From contig CM037474.1 of the NCBI GenBank assembly GCA_021014325.1, forward strand, positions 8,681,130 through 8,745,129: DNA of 64,000 nt, written 5' to 3'. Below the pieces are notes generated by a model. The model made no database searches, was not told the DNA's origin, and saw only the letters and a list, made by a program, of their open reading frames with translations. The stretch comes from Plazaster borealis. Its lineage: Eukaryota > Echinodermata > Asteroidea > Forcipulatida > Labidiasteridae. This document shows, one piece after another, positions 42,801 through 46,896 of this stretch. The first letter of the stretch is position 1. Every line of letters begins with the position of its first letter. The translations under genes and the position numbers were made by a program.

Positions 42801-43847
42801 ACCGGGGTGAACCCCTTCTCTTTACGATAAGTGCACTGGGTTCTTTTACGTGCATTACACAACACACAGGACCTACGGCTTTACGTCCCATTCGAAGGAC
42901 TCAGCAATAATGGTTAAAGGCATTGTACACGTTTGGTAATTGTCAAAGACCAGTGTTCTCACTTGGTGTATCCCAACATATGCATAAAATAACAAGCCTA
43001 TGAAAATTGGGCTTAATTGGTCATCGAAGTTGCAAGAAAATGATGAAAGAAAAAACACCCTTGTTGTACAAATTTGTGAGCTTTCAGATAAACTTCTTGC
43101 AAGAAGTTTTTATTATTTTAGTGACAAAATTACCTCTTTCTCAAAAACTACGTAACTTCAGAGGGAGTCGTTTCTCACTATGTTTTATACTATCAACAGC
43201 TCTCTGTTGCTCGTTACCAAGTCAGTTTTTATGCTAATATATATTTTGAGTAATTACCAAACGTGTACAGTGCCTTTAATTGTCTTGCTTAAGGACACAA
43301 GTGTCAAGACCGGACTCGAAACCCACACTCTGCTGATCAGAAACACCAGAGCTTGAGTCAGGTGTTCTTATAATGCTGTCAACATCAATCAGTAGGGCAA
43401 ATTCATAATTCAATAAGCTAATCCAGTCATAGCGCTGCGCTGTCAACGTTCGTATCCCGAAATGGTCCAGCTCGAAAGCATACAAAAAATATTGCTAGGA
43501 AGTCTTTGACACACAATTATTTGTTTAAAAAAGCACTAAAAACAAAACAATAATTTGATTAAATATTGTATTTAAACCAATTAGAATCGTGGCGGGGTAG
43601 TTTTAAGGAGTGGCGGCAACATTTTTAGTGTGGCAGGGAAAGTTAAAGCGTGGGAGGGGGGGATGAGCTGATTTTCACAGCAAGCCATGCCTTTGTATGC
43701 CTGGCGAGAGTGCAGTTTACGACAGGTCTACCTGTGCTTACCTAAACCCTCACATCTTACCTGAAGTATCATATTGTAAGATGCAAGTTTTGCTGCACCA
43801 GCTAAAACTTTTCTGTTGACGGCTTTCTTGGTATGTGTATCTGCCAT
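722..43847 (-). CDS. RFT1: RFT1 homologue, ER flippase-family membrane protein (12 of about 13 coding exons; 3' end off window)
   Basis: Twelve exons on the minus strand, read from 43847 down to 722, match the RFT1 family in order: 43761-43847, 39487-39572, 38683-38799, 36401-36590, 21128-21229, 10916-11050, 9213-9291, 8545-8726, 7671-7815, 6986-7091, 1737-1865, 722-842. Lengths sum to 1479 nt (493 codons) and every donor/acceptor phase fits its partner. Human RFT1 has 541 residues, so one exon of about 45-50 codons is missing and should lie left of position 1. The family consists of hydrophobic ER proteins with about 12-14 membrane spans in the MOP superfamily. RFT1 is required for N-glycan precursor (Man5GlcNAc2-PP-dolichol) use; whether it flips the lipid itself is disputed. 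No stop or frameshift was found in any exon, so the gene looks functional despite its transposon-filled introns. The identification rests on recognised conserved blocks, not on a database search. Confidence 0.95.
1737..1865 (-). CDS. RFT1: RFT1 coding exon 11
   Basis: Acceptor GACTGCAG, donor GTATGCC. Encodes [20 protein letters not shown], then [19 protein letters not shown]. The human protein has [20 protein letters not shown] and [17 protein letters not shown]. 129 nt; phase in 2, phase out 2. Confidence 0.97.
2018..2173 (+). repeat. 5' LTR of the decayed gypsy-like element
   Basis: 156 bp, TG...CA ends. It shares blocks such as ATAAAGTTGTTTATTG, GTTCCCGGATGTTAGCT and CAGTGACTCGTGTCTACAAT with 6471-6632. 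The differences are scattered substitutions and small indels, which point to an old insertion. Confidence 0.93.
2490..3240 (+). pseudogene. gag remnant with zinc-knuckle region
   Basis: An open stretch from about 2505 to 3188 encodes a gag-like capsid region, with [20 protein letters not shown] and [10 protein letters not shown] as recognisable gypsy gag blocks, and ends in a basic tail. A CKFC...H zinc-knuckle-like part is followed by a stop at 3186-3188. The [14 protein letters not shown] knuckle (CX2CX4HX4C) continues at about 3187-3228 in another frame, so there is at least one frameshift. The initiating ATG is uncertain; 2532 is the first in frame in the open stretch, but homology appears to begin upstream. 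Confidence 0.8.
3241..4500 (+). pseudogene. protease, reverse transcriptase and RNase H remnants
   Basis: A protease-like [10 protein letters not shown] motif lies near 3415-3445. RT blocks follow in 3574-3861 ([28 protein letters not shown]), then an in-frame TAG at 3859 and a continuation carrying VADDIIVVG near 3908. The last is the catalytic box with A and D where YxDD is usual. RT/RNase H connection and RNase H blocks lie in 4058-4477 ([27 protein letters not shown]). The N-terminal part of RT is missing, and several frame changes separate the pieces. Confidence 0.82.
4501..6120 (+). pseudogene. RNase H end and integrase remnant
   Basis: Recognisable blocks are [10 protein letters not shown] (about 4690), the integrase zinc-binding C..C part [18 protein letters not shown] (about 5088), the first catalytic Asp region [17 protein letters not shown] (about 5210), a second Asp in VISND (about 5350) and Glu in NGKVESA (about 5440). 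The spacing between the second Asp and the Glu is shorter than the usual 35 residues, so part of the core is deleted. A C-terminal basic region ends at the TGA at 6118. Confidence 0.8.
6471..6632 (+). repeat. 3' LTR of the decayed gypsy-like element
   Basis: 162 bp, preceded directly by the purine tract AAAAGAGGAGGA. It differs from the 5' copy by small insertions (for example TTAA near 6510 and ATAT near 6605) and several substitutions. Confidence 0.93.
6986..7091 (-). CDS. RFT1: RFT1 coding exon 10
   Basis: Acceptor GTGTTCAG, donor GTAAGG. Encodes [20 protein letters not shown] followed by [14 protein letters not shown] and a split lysine codon; the human block is [21 protein letters not shown]. 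106 nt; phase in 1, phase out 2. Confidence 0.96.
7321..7470. repeat. Fragment of a foldback family with the GACGTTTCGAC motif
   Basis: GGCTCGACGTTTCGACGCTAGCAGAGTCTTTCTCA is shared in variant form with 40849-40925 and 57676-57800. Only the left arm is clear here. Confidence 0.5.
7671..7815 (-). CDS. RFT1: RFT1 coding exon 9
   Basis: Acceptor CTACAG, donor GTGAGT. Encodes [20 protein letters not shown] and then [20 protein letters not shown] plus LSSGSG. Human equivalent blocks are VLESLLKLALLAGLTI and SQLALDIYGGTMLSSGSG. 145 nt; phase in 0, phase out 1. Confidence 0.96.
7915..8345. repeat. G-rich degenerate repeat in RFT1 intron 8
   Basis: Runs of 6-9 G at 7922-7956 and again at 8270-8300, with a GC-rich segment CCGCCGCGCCGCCGCTGC near 8310. 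The region may be a decayed foldback, since GGGGCAAACTT-type blocks recur. Nothing coding is seen. Confidence 0.4.
8545..8726 (-). CDS. RFT1: RFT1 coding exon 8
   Basis: Acceptor CTTTGGCAG, donor GTATTG. Encodes [20 protein letters not shown], then [20 protein letters not shown] and the block ending [12 protein letters not shown]. This matches the RFT1 signature [20 protein letters not shown] with PIEES. 182 nt; phase in 1, phase out 0. Confidence 0.97.
9213..9291 (-). CDS. RFT1: RFT1 coding exon 7
   Basis: 79 nt, encoding [20 protein letters not shown] then KQILTE plus a split glycine. The human block reads [20 protein letters not shown]. The donor is GTATATGAC. The acceptor TTTTATTTTCCAG is directly adjoined upstream by a 21-copy minisatellite (9299-10612). 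Exon start 9291 (CAG TGG) is preferred; a start three bases later is possible. Confidence 0.94.
9299..10612. repeat. 63-bp minisatellite, about 21 copies, abutting the RFT1 exon 7 acceptor
   Basis: The unit contains GATACAGAGTAACAGCTATGG, ATTGAGCATGGCAACATTC and CACCAAACACATAAAGGGA. I count 21 copies by the CAGCTATGG core. Most are 63 bp; four are 62 bp (one G lost in the AAGGG run). Copies in the middle and right half alternate between two variants (GGCAAC with CATACC, GACAAC with CACACC), giving a 126-bp higher-order unit. Copies 2 and 21 share the variant GATCGAGCGTGG. The array sits in intron 6 and its left end runs into the polypyrimidine tract of the exon 7 splice acceptor. Long open frames on the minus strand here only reflect that 63 is a multiple of three. 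Confidence 0.97.
10916..11050 (-). CDS. RFT1: RFT1 coding exon 6
   Basis: Acceptor CTTGCAG, donor GTAAGT, 135 nt, phase 0 at both ends. Encodes a span rich in I, Y and V ([20 protein letters not shown]) and then the loop [15 protein letters not shown]. It follows SISQ-type exon 5 as in the family (human block LVLCYVIYFTKLLGSPES...). Similarity is moderate, but position, phase and hydropathy fit. Confidence 0.88.
11051..12130. other. RFT1 intron 5, unannotated AT-rich stretch
   Basis: No coding pattern, RNA gene or repeat structure was recognised in this part of the intron. Confidence 0.4.
12134..12158. repeat. Terminal hairpin of family B element
   Basis: Perfect 10-bp arms around the 5-nt loop CTACT. 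Confidence 0.8.
12907..13031. mobile_element. 125-bp MITE with TTAA target duplication
   Basis: Terminal inverted repeats GCCCTGCTCATACTTCCTGC and GCAGGAAGTATGAACTGGGC, flanked by TTAA at 12903-12906 and 13032-13035. The paralogous repeat at 56362-56385 carries the uninterrupted site AGACTTAAGCCTG, so the insertion and its TTAA duplication are directly supported. Confidence 0.88.
13795..14360 (+). repeat. Tandem of about 128-bp units in family B element
   Basis: Four to five diverged units, each with ACCATATCTCAAGAAGTACA, CAGTTATAGATCCTTTGAGC, and TGACCTTTACTTCCGGG or a similar sequence. The same units occur at 56955-57290. Each unit has an ETS-like core (CCGGAAGT). Confidence 0.85.
14361..15164. 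other. RFT1 intron 5, unannotated stretch
   Basis: Short open frames are present (for example 14566-14766 and 14763-15065), but without recognisable domains or splice context. I see nothing firm here. Confidence 0.35.
15165..17253 (+). pseudogene. LINE reverse transcriptase, split by a MITE
   Basis: Translated in one frame from about 15165 to 16473 and again from 16726 to the stop at 17251-17253. RT blocks in order: [20 protein letters not shown] (about 15662), [20 protein letters not shown] (about 15775), [20 protein letters not shown] (block A catalytic Asp, about 15870), [20 protein letters not shown] (about 16052), MYADDTHIY (catalytic YADD, about 16147) and [12 protein letters not shown] (about 16276). 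The C-terminal region holds [11 protein letters not shown] and [14 protein letters not shown]. No stop other than the one inside the MITE was seen, so this copy was recently coding. The left limit is a truncation point, not a start codon. Confidence 0.9.
16474..16722. mobile_element. 249-bp MITE inserted in the LINE RT
   Basis: Perfect terminal inverted repeats beginning GGCCCAATTTCATGGCTCTG at the left, with the reverse complement (CAGAGCCATGAAATTGGGCC) at the right; the match extends to about 27 bp. A 3-bp duplication CTG (16471-16473, 16723-16725) flanks it. Removing the element and one CTG restores the LINE frame. The inner part is itself a set of CGCTTACG-type short repeats. The transposon superfamily is not certain from a 3-bp target. 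Confidence 0.93.
17597..17713. repeat. About 43-bp tandem repeat, 2.7 copies
   Basis: The unit contains GCCTTGGCAAGCTGCCAAGT, itself a near-palindrome (CTTGGCA-AGC-TGCCAAG), then AGGCTGACTTTATTTTATA. Starts are at about 17598, 17641 and 17683. Confidence 0.85.
18634..19701. mobile_element. hAT-like non-autonomous DNA transposon
   Basis: Ends CAGAGATGCCAACAT and ATGTTGGCATCTCTG are inverted repeats of the CAGxG type used by hAT elements. A 7-bp direct repeat CACAAAG lies exactly outside each end (18627-18633, 19702-19708); hAT targets are normally 8 bp, and the eighth base differs (A or T). No transposase reading frame was recognised inside; open stretches such as 18948-19172 have no domain. 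Confidence 0.75.
19909..20838 (-). pseudogene. Unrecognised ORF split by a foldback insertion
   Basis: On the minus strand, an ATG at 20838 opens a frame that runs to 20759, where a 592-bp foldback element with a CTAAG duplication interrupts it. The same frame resumes at about 20161 and ends at the TGA at 19911-19909. Without the insert it would span about 110 residues. Visible pieces are [20 protein letters not shown], then [20 protein letters not shown] and a C-terminus [19 protein letters not shown] lies in frame near 20785, so the downstream part could instead be a terminal exon of a separate or alternative transcript. I do not recognise the family. It is on the RFT1 strand within intron 5, but it does not fit RFT1 and lacks membrane spans. 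Confidence 0.35.
20162..20753. mobile_element. 592-bp foldback/TIR element (family with GGTCGGTCGGGTTA ends)
   Basis: The inverted ends contain GTTATGTTGGCGTAAC (20179-20194) and GTTACGCCAACATAAC (20722-20737), bordered by A10 and T10 tracts and GCCTA/ATGC tips. The 5-bp sequence CTAAG is repeated at 20157-20161 and 20754-20758. Internal GGTCGGTCGGGTTA resembles the ends of the element at 26297-28175. Confidence 0.8.
21128..21229 (-). CDS. RFT1: RFT1 coding exon 5
   Basis: Acceptor CTTTTAG, donor GTATGG. Encodes 34 residues, [20 protein letters not shown] then [14 protein letters not shown], aligned to human [20 protein letters not shown] and WLPHWGLYIFSLAQ. Phase 0 at both ends. It lies alone between a 15.2-kb intron 4 and a 10.1-kb intron 5. 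Confidence 0.95.
21295..21725. mobile_element. 431-bp MITE with TTAA duplication in intron 4
   Basis: Ends AAGGTACGGTCATAGATTGG and AATTTATGACCCTACCTT are inverted repeats. TTAA occurs at 21291-21294 and 21726-21729. Internal blocks (ACATTTGAATCxxA, CGTTTCTCA, TTCGAAGTA) are shared with 44075-44461, placing both in one family. Confidence 0.78.
21936..22010 (-). repeat. tRNA-derived SINE head / tRNA-like sequence
   Basis: Read on the minus strand it begins GGGGTAGCTCGGTGGTCTAG, has an A-box-like TGGTCTAGTGGCAAGACG and a B-box GGTTCAAATCC within a T-arm-like GTGGGTTCAAATCCCAC. There is no convincing acceptor stem closure or CCA, and the body continues with TGATATGCCTGTGGTTCTTT, so a SINE is more likely than a functional tRNA. 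Confidence 0.7.
22918..23340. mobile_element. Short inverted-repeat insert in the LINE relic
   Basis: GGTCTGCAGCCAGTAGACCG near 22940 and its inverted counterpart CGGTCTACTGGCTGCAGTACC near 23290 bracket about 350 bp that has no LINE homology, whereas RT blocks lie on each side. Exact ends are not resolved. Confidence 0.55.
23755..23915. repeat. Two-copy tandem of about 75 bp
   Basis: CCAGGGCAGGTGAGGCTCAC, AGCCATGGGAAACAGCTCAC and TAGGAGAAGG recur one unit later as CCGGGCAGGTGGGGCTCATA, AGCCATGGTAGGCAGCCCAC and TAGGAGAAGG. Confidence 0.75.
24130..26000 (+). mobile_element. Second non-LTR retrotransposon relic nested in the first
   Basis: The linker between endonuclease and RT is recognisable from 24137: [18 protein letters not shown], then [17 protein letters not shown]-like and LERWA. 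It passes from one frame to another near 24470. RT start blocks follow: [20 protein letters not shown] (about 24788) and [13 protein letters not shown]...[11 protein letters not shown] (about 24935-25020). RT then resumes at about 25655 with [20 protein letters not shown] and [20 protein letters not shown] carrying a stop. Bases about 25028-25640 are another insertion. The type resembles RTE/jockey-like LINEs of invertebrates; the clade is uncertain. Confidence 0.75.
26297..28175. mobile_element. TIR element inserted in the LINE RT
   Basis: TTTACGGTAACCCGACCGAC at the left and GGCCGTTACCGTAAA at the right are inverted. The LINE frame is broken exactly there, between the PQG and ADD blocks. 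Within it are (TAA)n plus TTATATAGCGCC/CAAAGCGCTT sequence at 26431-26510 (a common dispersed 3' tail) and a GC-rich CpG-containing part at about 27040-27430. No transposase was recognised. Confidence 0.6.
28997..29215 (+). repeat. Four tandem copies of a 5'-terminal hairpin module
   Basis: About 50-60-bp units, each with AGGTGTTCGTGC, a short loop and GCACGAACACCT, followed by CTTGTTATTGTTCTG and a T-rich run. Starts are at about 28997, 29055, 29107 and 29173; the first is degenerate. A stray copy lies at 39340-39375. The hairpin looks like the left end of the array elements at 29216-35791. Confidence 0.85.
29216..31080 (+). mobile_element. Helitron-like unit A of a head-to-tail array
   Basis: Begins with a TTCTTC-rich leader and AACTCTTCTCGACAGCATAA, carries a double CRE-like block (TGACGTCATGATGACGTCA, 29357-29375) and internal units of about 150 bp. 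It ends with a hairpin-like GTTTTGG...CAAAAAC and CTCTAG at 31075-31080. A following T, as at a Helitron CTRR-T boundary, begins the next unit. No Rep/helicase ORF was found, so the element is non-autonomous. Confidence 0.65.
29860..35660. repeat. About 22 diverged internal units of roughly 150 bp with ERR/FTZ-F1 and ETS-like motifs
   Basis: The recurring core reads TTTGACCTTGACTTCCGG followed by TTCAAACCGGAAG. It combines TGACCTTGA (reverse of TCAAGGTCA, the extended half-site of ERR/NR5A receptors) with a dyad CTTCCGGTT-CA-AACCGGAAG (two ETS cores). Examples lie near 30630, 30920, 32520, 32890, 34125, 35040 and 35190. The rest of the unit has CATAACTCCTGAACCACACA, TTGGATTTTTACAATCTATA and AGTATGTAACAACTTAAGAA. 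Confidence 0.85.
31081..33505 (+). mobile_element. Helitron-like unit B
   Basis: Starts TCTTTTTCTTCTTCATCTCT directly after the CTAG of unit A and ends with GTTTTTG-TAACCAA-CAAAAAC plus TGAATCTCTAG (33478-33505). It has a double CRE-like block at 31206-31224 and about ten internal 150-bp units. 2425 bp. Confidence 0.68.
33506..35791 (+). mobile_element. Helitron-like unit C
   Basis: Starts TTTTTCCTTCTTCATCTTCT directly after the CTAG of unit B and ends with the same hairpin and CTAG at 35788-35791, followed by TTACACTATT of the host intron. 2286 bp. The first CRE half of its block is mutated (33634-33655). Confidence 0.68.
36401..36590 (-). CDS. RFT1: RFT1 coding exon 4
   Basis: Acceptor TTTTTCAG, donor GTGAGA. 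It encodes two hydrophobic spans including [20 protein letters not shown] and ends [13 protein letters not shown], corresponding to human LLEVPDPNVVPHY and WVLAQAHMFVKLK. 190 nt; phase in 2, phase out 0. Confidence 0.96.
37466..37745. repeat. Two-copy tandem duplication, about 157 bp apart, in intron 3
   Basis: TCACCATGC...GTTTTCCAAC(T/C)GCCCTCATTGTTGG...TTCAGTCC and CAGCGGCACT occur at about 37472-37560 and again at 37629-37720. Confidence 0.8.
38683..38799 (-). CDS. RFT1: RFT1 coding exon 3
   Basis: Acceptor TTTTTAG, donor GTAAGT. It contains [20 protein letters not shown], matching the best-conserved RFT1 block (human [20 protein letters not shown]), then QTINLLWC. 117 nt; phase in 2, phase out 2. 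Confidence 0.96.
39340..39375 (+). repeat. Stray copy of the AGGTGTTCG terminal hairpin
   Basis: TTAGGTGTTCGTAGCAATGC followed by TTGGAACACCTCTTG matches the 5' hairpin module at 28997-29215, with mismatches in the arm. Confidence 0.6.
39487..39572 (-). CDS. RFT1: RFT1 coding exon 2
   Basis: Flanked by a TTTCAG acceptor (39573 upward) and a GTATTG donor (39486 downward). It encodes [16 protein letters not shown] and then [12 protein letters not shown] plus a split arginine codon, very close to the human VLFRLITFVLNAFILR block. This is the first transmembrane hairpin of the MOP fold. 86 nt; phase in 0, phase out 2. Confidence 0.95.
40395..40544. mobile_element. 150-bp foldback element
   Basis: TAACAGTGTGAGGAGCCGGT at the left end pairs with ACTGGCTCCTCACACTGTTA at the right, with one mismatch. 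Inside, AATGGACC/GGTCCATT and GGTTGGTGG/CCAGCCAACAACC form further nested arms, so almost the whole element can fold. Confidence 0.82.
40849..40925. repeat. Foldback with the AAACGTC motif
   Basis: TTTCAACCCTAGCACTAGCA and CAGCTAGGGTCGAAACGTCA are partial inverted arms around AGTCTTTCTTGATGGC. It belongs to the same family as 57676-57800. A related sequence, CTGTTCGAAACGTCGAGACC, lies at about 40686. Confidence 0.7.
41739..41945. repeat. About 120-bp tandem duplication in intron 1
   Basis: TTTCAATTTCAAACTGTTTT, TTATTACGCTAGCACGTTTA and ACCAGATGGGTTTTAAATTT occur at 41740 and again at 41851 with few differences, a recent duplication. Confidence 0.9.
42300..42500. repeat. Purine-rich degenerate simple repeat
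   Basis: Repeated variants of GGGACAGGAAAATAATGAAC with (A)n runs over about 200 bp on the plus strand. Strong purine asymmetry; no coding signal. Confidence 0.7.
42618..43390 (-). mobile_element. tRNA-derived SINE split by a TTAA MITE
   Basis: On the minus strand, 43385-43276 contains a tRNA-Leu/Ser-like head (CTGATCAGCAGAGTGTGGGT and a B-box-like GGTTTCGAGTCC). The body (CTGAGTCCTTCGAATGGGAC, GTAATGCACGTAAAAGAACC, AGAGAAGGGGTTCACCCCGG) follows at 42913-42770, with a tail resembling CAAAGCGCT/ATATAAG near 42650-42710. The two halves are contiguous once the insert at 42918-43275 is removed. Confidence 0.75.
42918..43275. mobile_element. 358-bp MITE with TTAA duplication
   Basis: Ends AGGCATTGTACACGTTTGGT and ACCAAACGTGTACAGTGCCT are inverted repeats. 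TTAA flanks both sides (42914-42917, 43276-43279). It contains a perfect hairpin AACTTCTTGCAAGAAGTT (43087-43110). A truncated relative is at 62697-62955. Confidence 0.9.
43761..43847 (-). CDS. RFT1: RFT1 coding exon 1 (start codon)
   Basis: Starts at the ATG at 43847-43845 and ends with CAG before a GTAAG donor at 43760. It encodes 29 residues beginning [13 protein letters not shown] and ending [12 protein letters not shown], which corresponds to the human N-terminal block with AARLASSGLLLQ. The basic, hydrophilic start followed by the beginning of the first membrane span is typical of the family. No other in-frame ATG lies between it and the donor. Phase out is 0. Confidence 0.9.
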
Positions 43848-44070
43848 TGTGTGAGTCCAGCTTTGTATGACAGAGTGAAGAAATGCTGAACTTTTGGATT
43901 TCAACAGCTTCCAAAATCATCTACACTCACACTAAAAGGGGATAAGCAGTTCAAAATAGTATTTTGACATGTGAGTTGTATAAATGGGGGTTTGTCCTTA
44001 ACTTTCTCACTGACTATAGCCAGTGGCTTGTCATTTTACCTCAGTGTCAGCTTTTCCACTAGTCTATATT
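43848..44070 (-). promoter_or_regulatory. Region immediately upstream of the RFT1 start codon
   Basis: No clear TATA box or CpG island was found. On the minus strand a pyrimidine stretch ending CCCCTTTTAG near 43945 could be a 3' splice site, which would make the ATG exon begin there and place the true promoter further upstream. This is inference only. Confidence 0.25.
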
Positions 44071-44074
44071 TTAA

Positions 44075-44461
44075 AGGGTCTGTAAACATGTACGTTTGGT
44101 GATGACTCTGAAAATTAATGGCAATAAAAACTTACTTGGTAAAAAGTACAGCAGCTTTGGATAGTATAATGCATTTTGATAAAATTTTCACTTCGAAGTA
44201 CTGCGGTTATGGAAAAAGATATCACTTTTTATCCAAAAACATTTGAATCTGATTAACGTTTCTCAGATTGTGTATTCCAATTGCAGATTATTCTTCCTGC
44301 GTGGACATATACCGCTCCAGATTTTTCGGCCAAATCTCAAAAATGATAACACCTTTTGAATTGAAATTTTCACAGGTTAGTTTTATGGTTACGTATATAG
44401 ATCTACACTGATAAGATTGAAACAAACAGTGGGTTGCAATTACCAAATGTATACAATCCCT
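44075..44461. mobile_element. MITE related to 21295-21725, old
   Basis: Begins AGGGTCTGTAAACATGTACG after TTAA (44071-44074) and ends CCAAATGTATACAATCCCT before CTAA. The ends are imperfect inverted repeats. Internal ACATTTGAATCTGAT and CGTTTCTCAGA match the element at 21295-21725. Confidence 0.7.
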
Positions 44462-45184
44462 CTAAGGTTTTCTTTTCACATTGTTATTCATGAAGCAATT
44501 TGAAGCAATATGAACAATCAGTGGTTTACATGTAGAGGCGAGAAACAATCAACTAGCCAGCCGGACTTGTTGGACAGAAGTTTGACTGATCCTCGGGTAT
44601 TAAGGGAGAACACTAGTTCATATTAATACTAATAACTTTAAAGAAACACAGACTAATGAAAGAAATCAAGAGAAATATAGTCAAAATGTTTTGGGACTTT
44701 GATGGAGAACAGTTGTTGGTGCAAGTGCTGCTGAGATTAGAACGATTATCAGCTCCCTTACACCAACATTATCTACCTGGTAAAAATGCTTGCATTGAAG
44801 CAATGTCTAGAAAGTACAGCATATAGGCTAAGTGTCCTTCTGGCCACCTGGGCCCAATTTCATAATAATAATAATAATATAGGATTTGAGGCATTGCATG
44901 GTGAGGTATCAATATATTTGGTTTGCGGTAACACCATGTGTGTATCTACTTGCCAGGTAGAGTTTGTTCTTAGAGAACTGTCTTGCTTAATTCTACTACC
45001 GCGGAGTAGATTGTTCGGGTGTTCGGGAGACTTCTCAGTTCTGAAAAGAACTGTCCTGTTTATTAACCATTACCTGGCGGAAGGTATAGAAATAGGCTGG
45101 GACTACTACTTTAGCTTATAGGATCGTAATTAACTGTAGGCCTACTACCATGGAGTCAGTTCTTGGATTGGTCTCAACGTTTCG

Positions 45185-45238
45185 ACTAGCTTGCTCTAGT
45201 CATCGTCAGGAGACTGACGATGACTAGAGCAAGCTAGT
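45185..45238. repeat. Perfect 25-bp inverted repeat with GAGA loop
   Basis: Arms 45185-45209 and 45214-45238, starting ACTAGCTTGCTCTAGTCATC, around the tetraloop GAGA. It is preceded by CAACGTTTCG, so it may be a member of the AAACGTT foldback group. Confidence 0.95.
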
Positions 45239-46463
45239 TGACATAGTAGTCGGAACAGCTACAGCTATTGTTTTCGTCGAGATTTTTATTATTTTTATTA
45301 TTACTATTATTCTTTCTATCCGCCTAAATCCCCATAGCATTTGCACACAATTTTCTTTAATTCCTAAAAAAAACTTAGTGAATATGAAAGACTTAAATCT
45401 TATATCATAAGGAAGCTTATGTCATGAAGTTGTTGTAAAATCTAATTAGCTTAAATTAATTAACTCTTTTACTTAGTTATAATGACATGAATATTTAATT
45501 AGCCAATCTTATTACCACCATATCTCAAAAAATATACCCCCGATCGTCAAACTTTTTTCAGTTTTAGACTTCTGGGATAATGTAGAGTTTGCCGGCCTAA
45601 AATGCAGAACAACGTCATCATGACGTCATTTATTGGGCGTTTTCACCCGTGTACAAACACATGGGGATTGTGAAAACAAATCCGACTTCTAGAAACATAA
45701 TTTTTCAATTAAGCTCAAATTTAACGTCCTAGAGTACACAAATGTTTCTTAAAACAAGACAGAATTTATTGAAGGTCAGTTTAAAAGCATCAAAACTTAT
45801 TAAAACATAGTCAGTCGAGAAAAAACCCAAATTATCAGGCAAATTTAACGCCATGGGTACACTGCCTAGAATTTGATTTGTGTTTATATATACGAAGAGG
45901 AGTGAATTTCTAAAATATTTAAACGATTGAGGGCGCTATACGAGTTTAACGGTGCAGTTATTTGCTTTTTTCAACTCGCGATCAAGTCCTAAACCCTTTA
46001 TGACCCGTGTTGTTGCGTTTTTTGTACAATATACATAGAGTCATCATTCCTGTCGCCGACTGACACAAGTTCACTCAGAACAATCGAGAATTATTTGTCT
46101 AGCTCTCAGCGCAGCGTCTTGTGACCGCTCAGCGTGGACGTGAAAATTAGACCGCCGTCTTCTGAGACGATTTGTCGGCGTGGTAGACTTGTCTGCGCTC
46201 GGGTCCCGTTCGCTGGAAAACGATATGTTTTAGGTTTCTTATGCAAAGGCATTACTTCAGGAAACCGCCGTGTAGAAAAAAGAAAAACTTACTGGTGGTT
46301 GCAATAAAGCAATAAACCAAAATTACAATACACTCATAAATATCCCATATAAATTTACTGTTTTAGCCAAAACAAGAATTGTTACATTTACGATTTTAAT
46401 ACAACAGCATTTAGTAAACCCGTAACCGTTTCTGAAACGGTCAGTTACATGTTACATGTGTAA

Positions 46464-46670
46464 AGCCCAGTTCATACTTCCTGCGAATGCTAATGCGAAG
46501 TGAATATTGACGTCACAAATTCGCAACAAATAATTCGCAAGAGTGAGCCAAGCTCAACTTTTGCGAATATTCGCAGCGAAAACAGAGTTGTGACATCAAA
46601 TTCATGTCAAATTCGCTTCGCATTCGAATTCGCATTCGAATTCGCATTCGAAGGAAGTATGAACCGGGCT
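46464..46670. mobile_element. About 207-bp MITE related to 12907-13031
   Basis: Ends GCCCAGTTCATACTTCCTGC and AGGAAGTATGAACCGGGCT are inverted repeats, followed by TTAA; the left target is mutated (TAAA). It includes a small (ATTCGAATTCGC)n expansion at 46618-46652. A partial third copy lies at 12388-12507. Confidence 0.8.
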
Positions 46671-46896
46671 TAACCATTCGCATTTACTACAGTCCAATTT
46701 TCGCGACACTTTTTGAGGTTGATTTTTTAACAAATTTCGCGAGACTTTTTGAGGTTGATTTTTTAACATTATTTTATCCGAACTGTAATAACGCAGATGT
46801 TTAACCGGTGATCGGATGGTTAACCGTCTGACCGTAACAGGTATAGGCTTACAAAGCCTGAGCATTTACAGTTGTTTTTCTAATTGTTTAACCATA

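Noticed and set aside
43285..43390. Leu/Ser tRNA gene
   Set aside because: Only the 3' half is tRNA-like, and it is attached to a known SINE-like body.
46604..46865. Repeats of RIRIRI or FECEFECE residues in short ORFs
   Set aside because: Product of the small ATTCGAATTCGC expansion inside a MITE.
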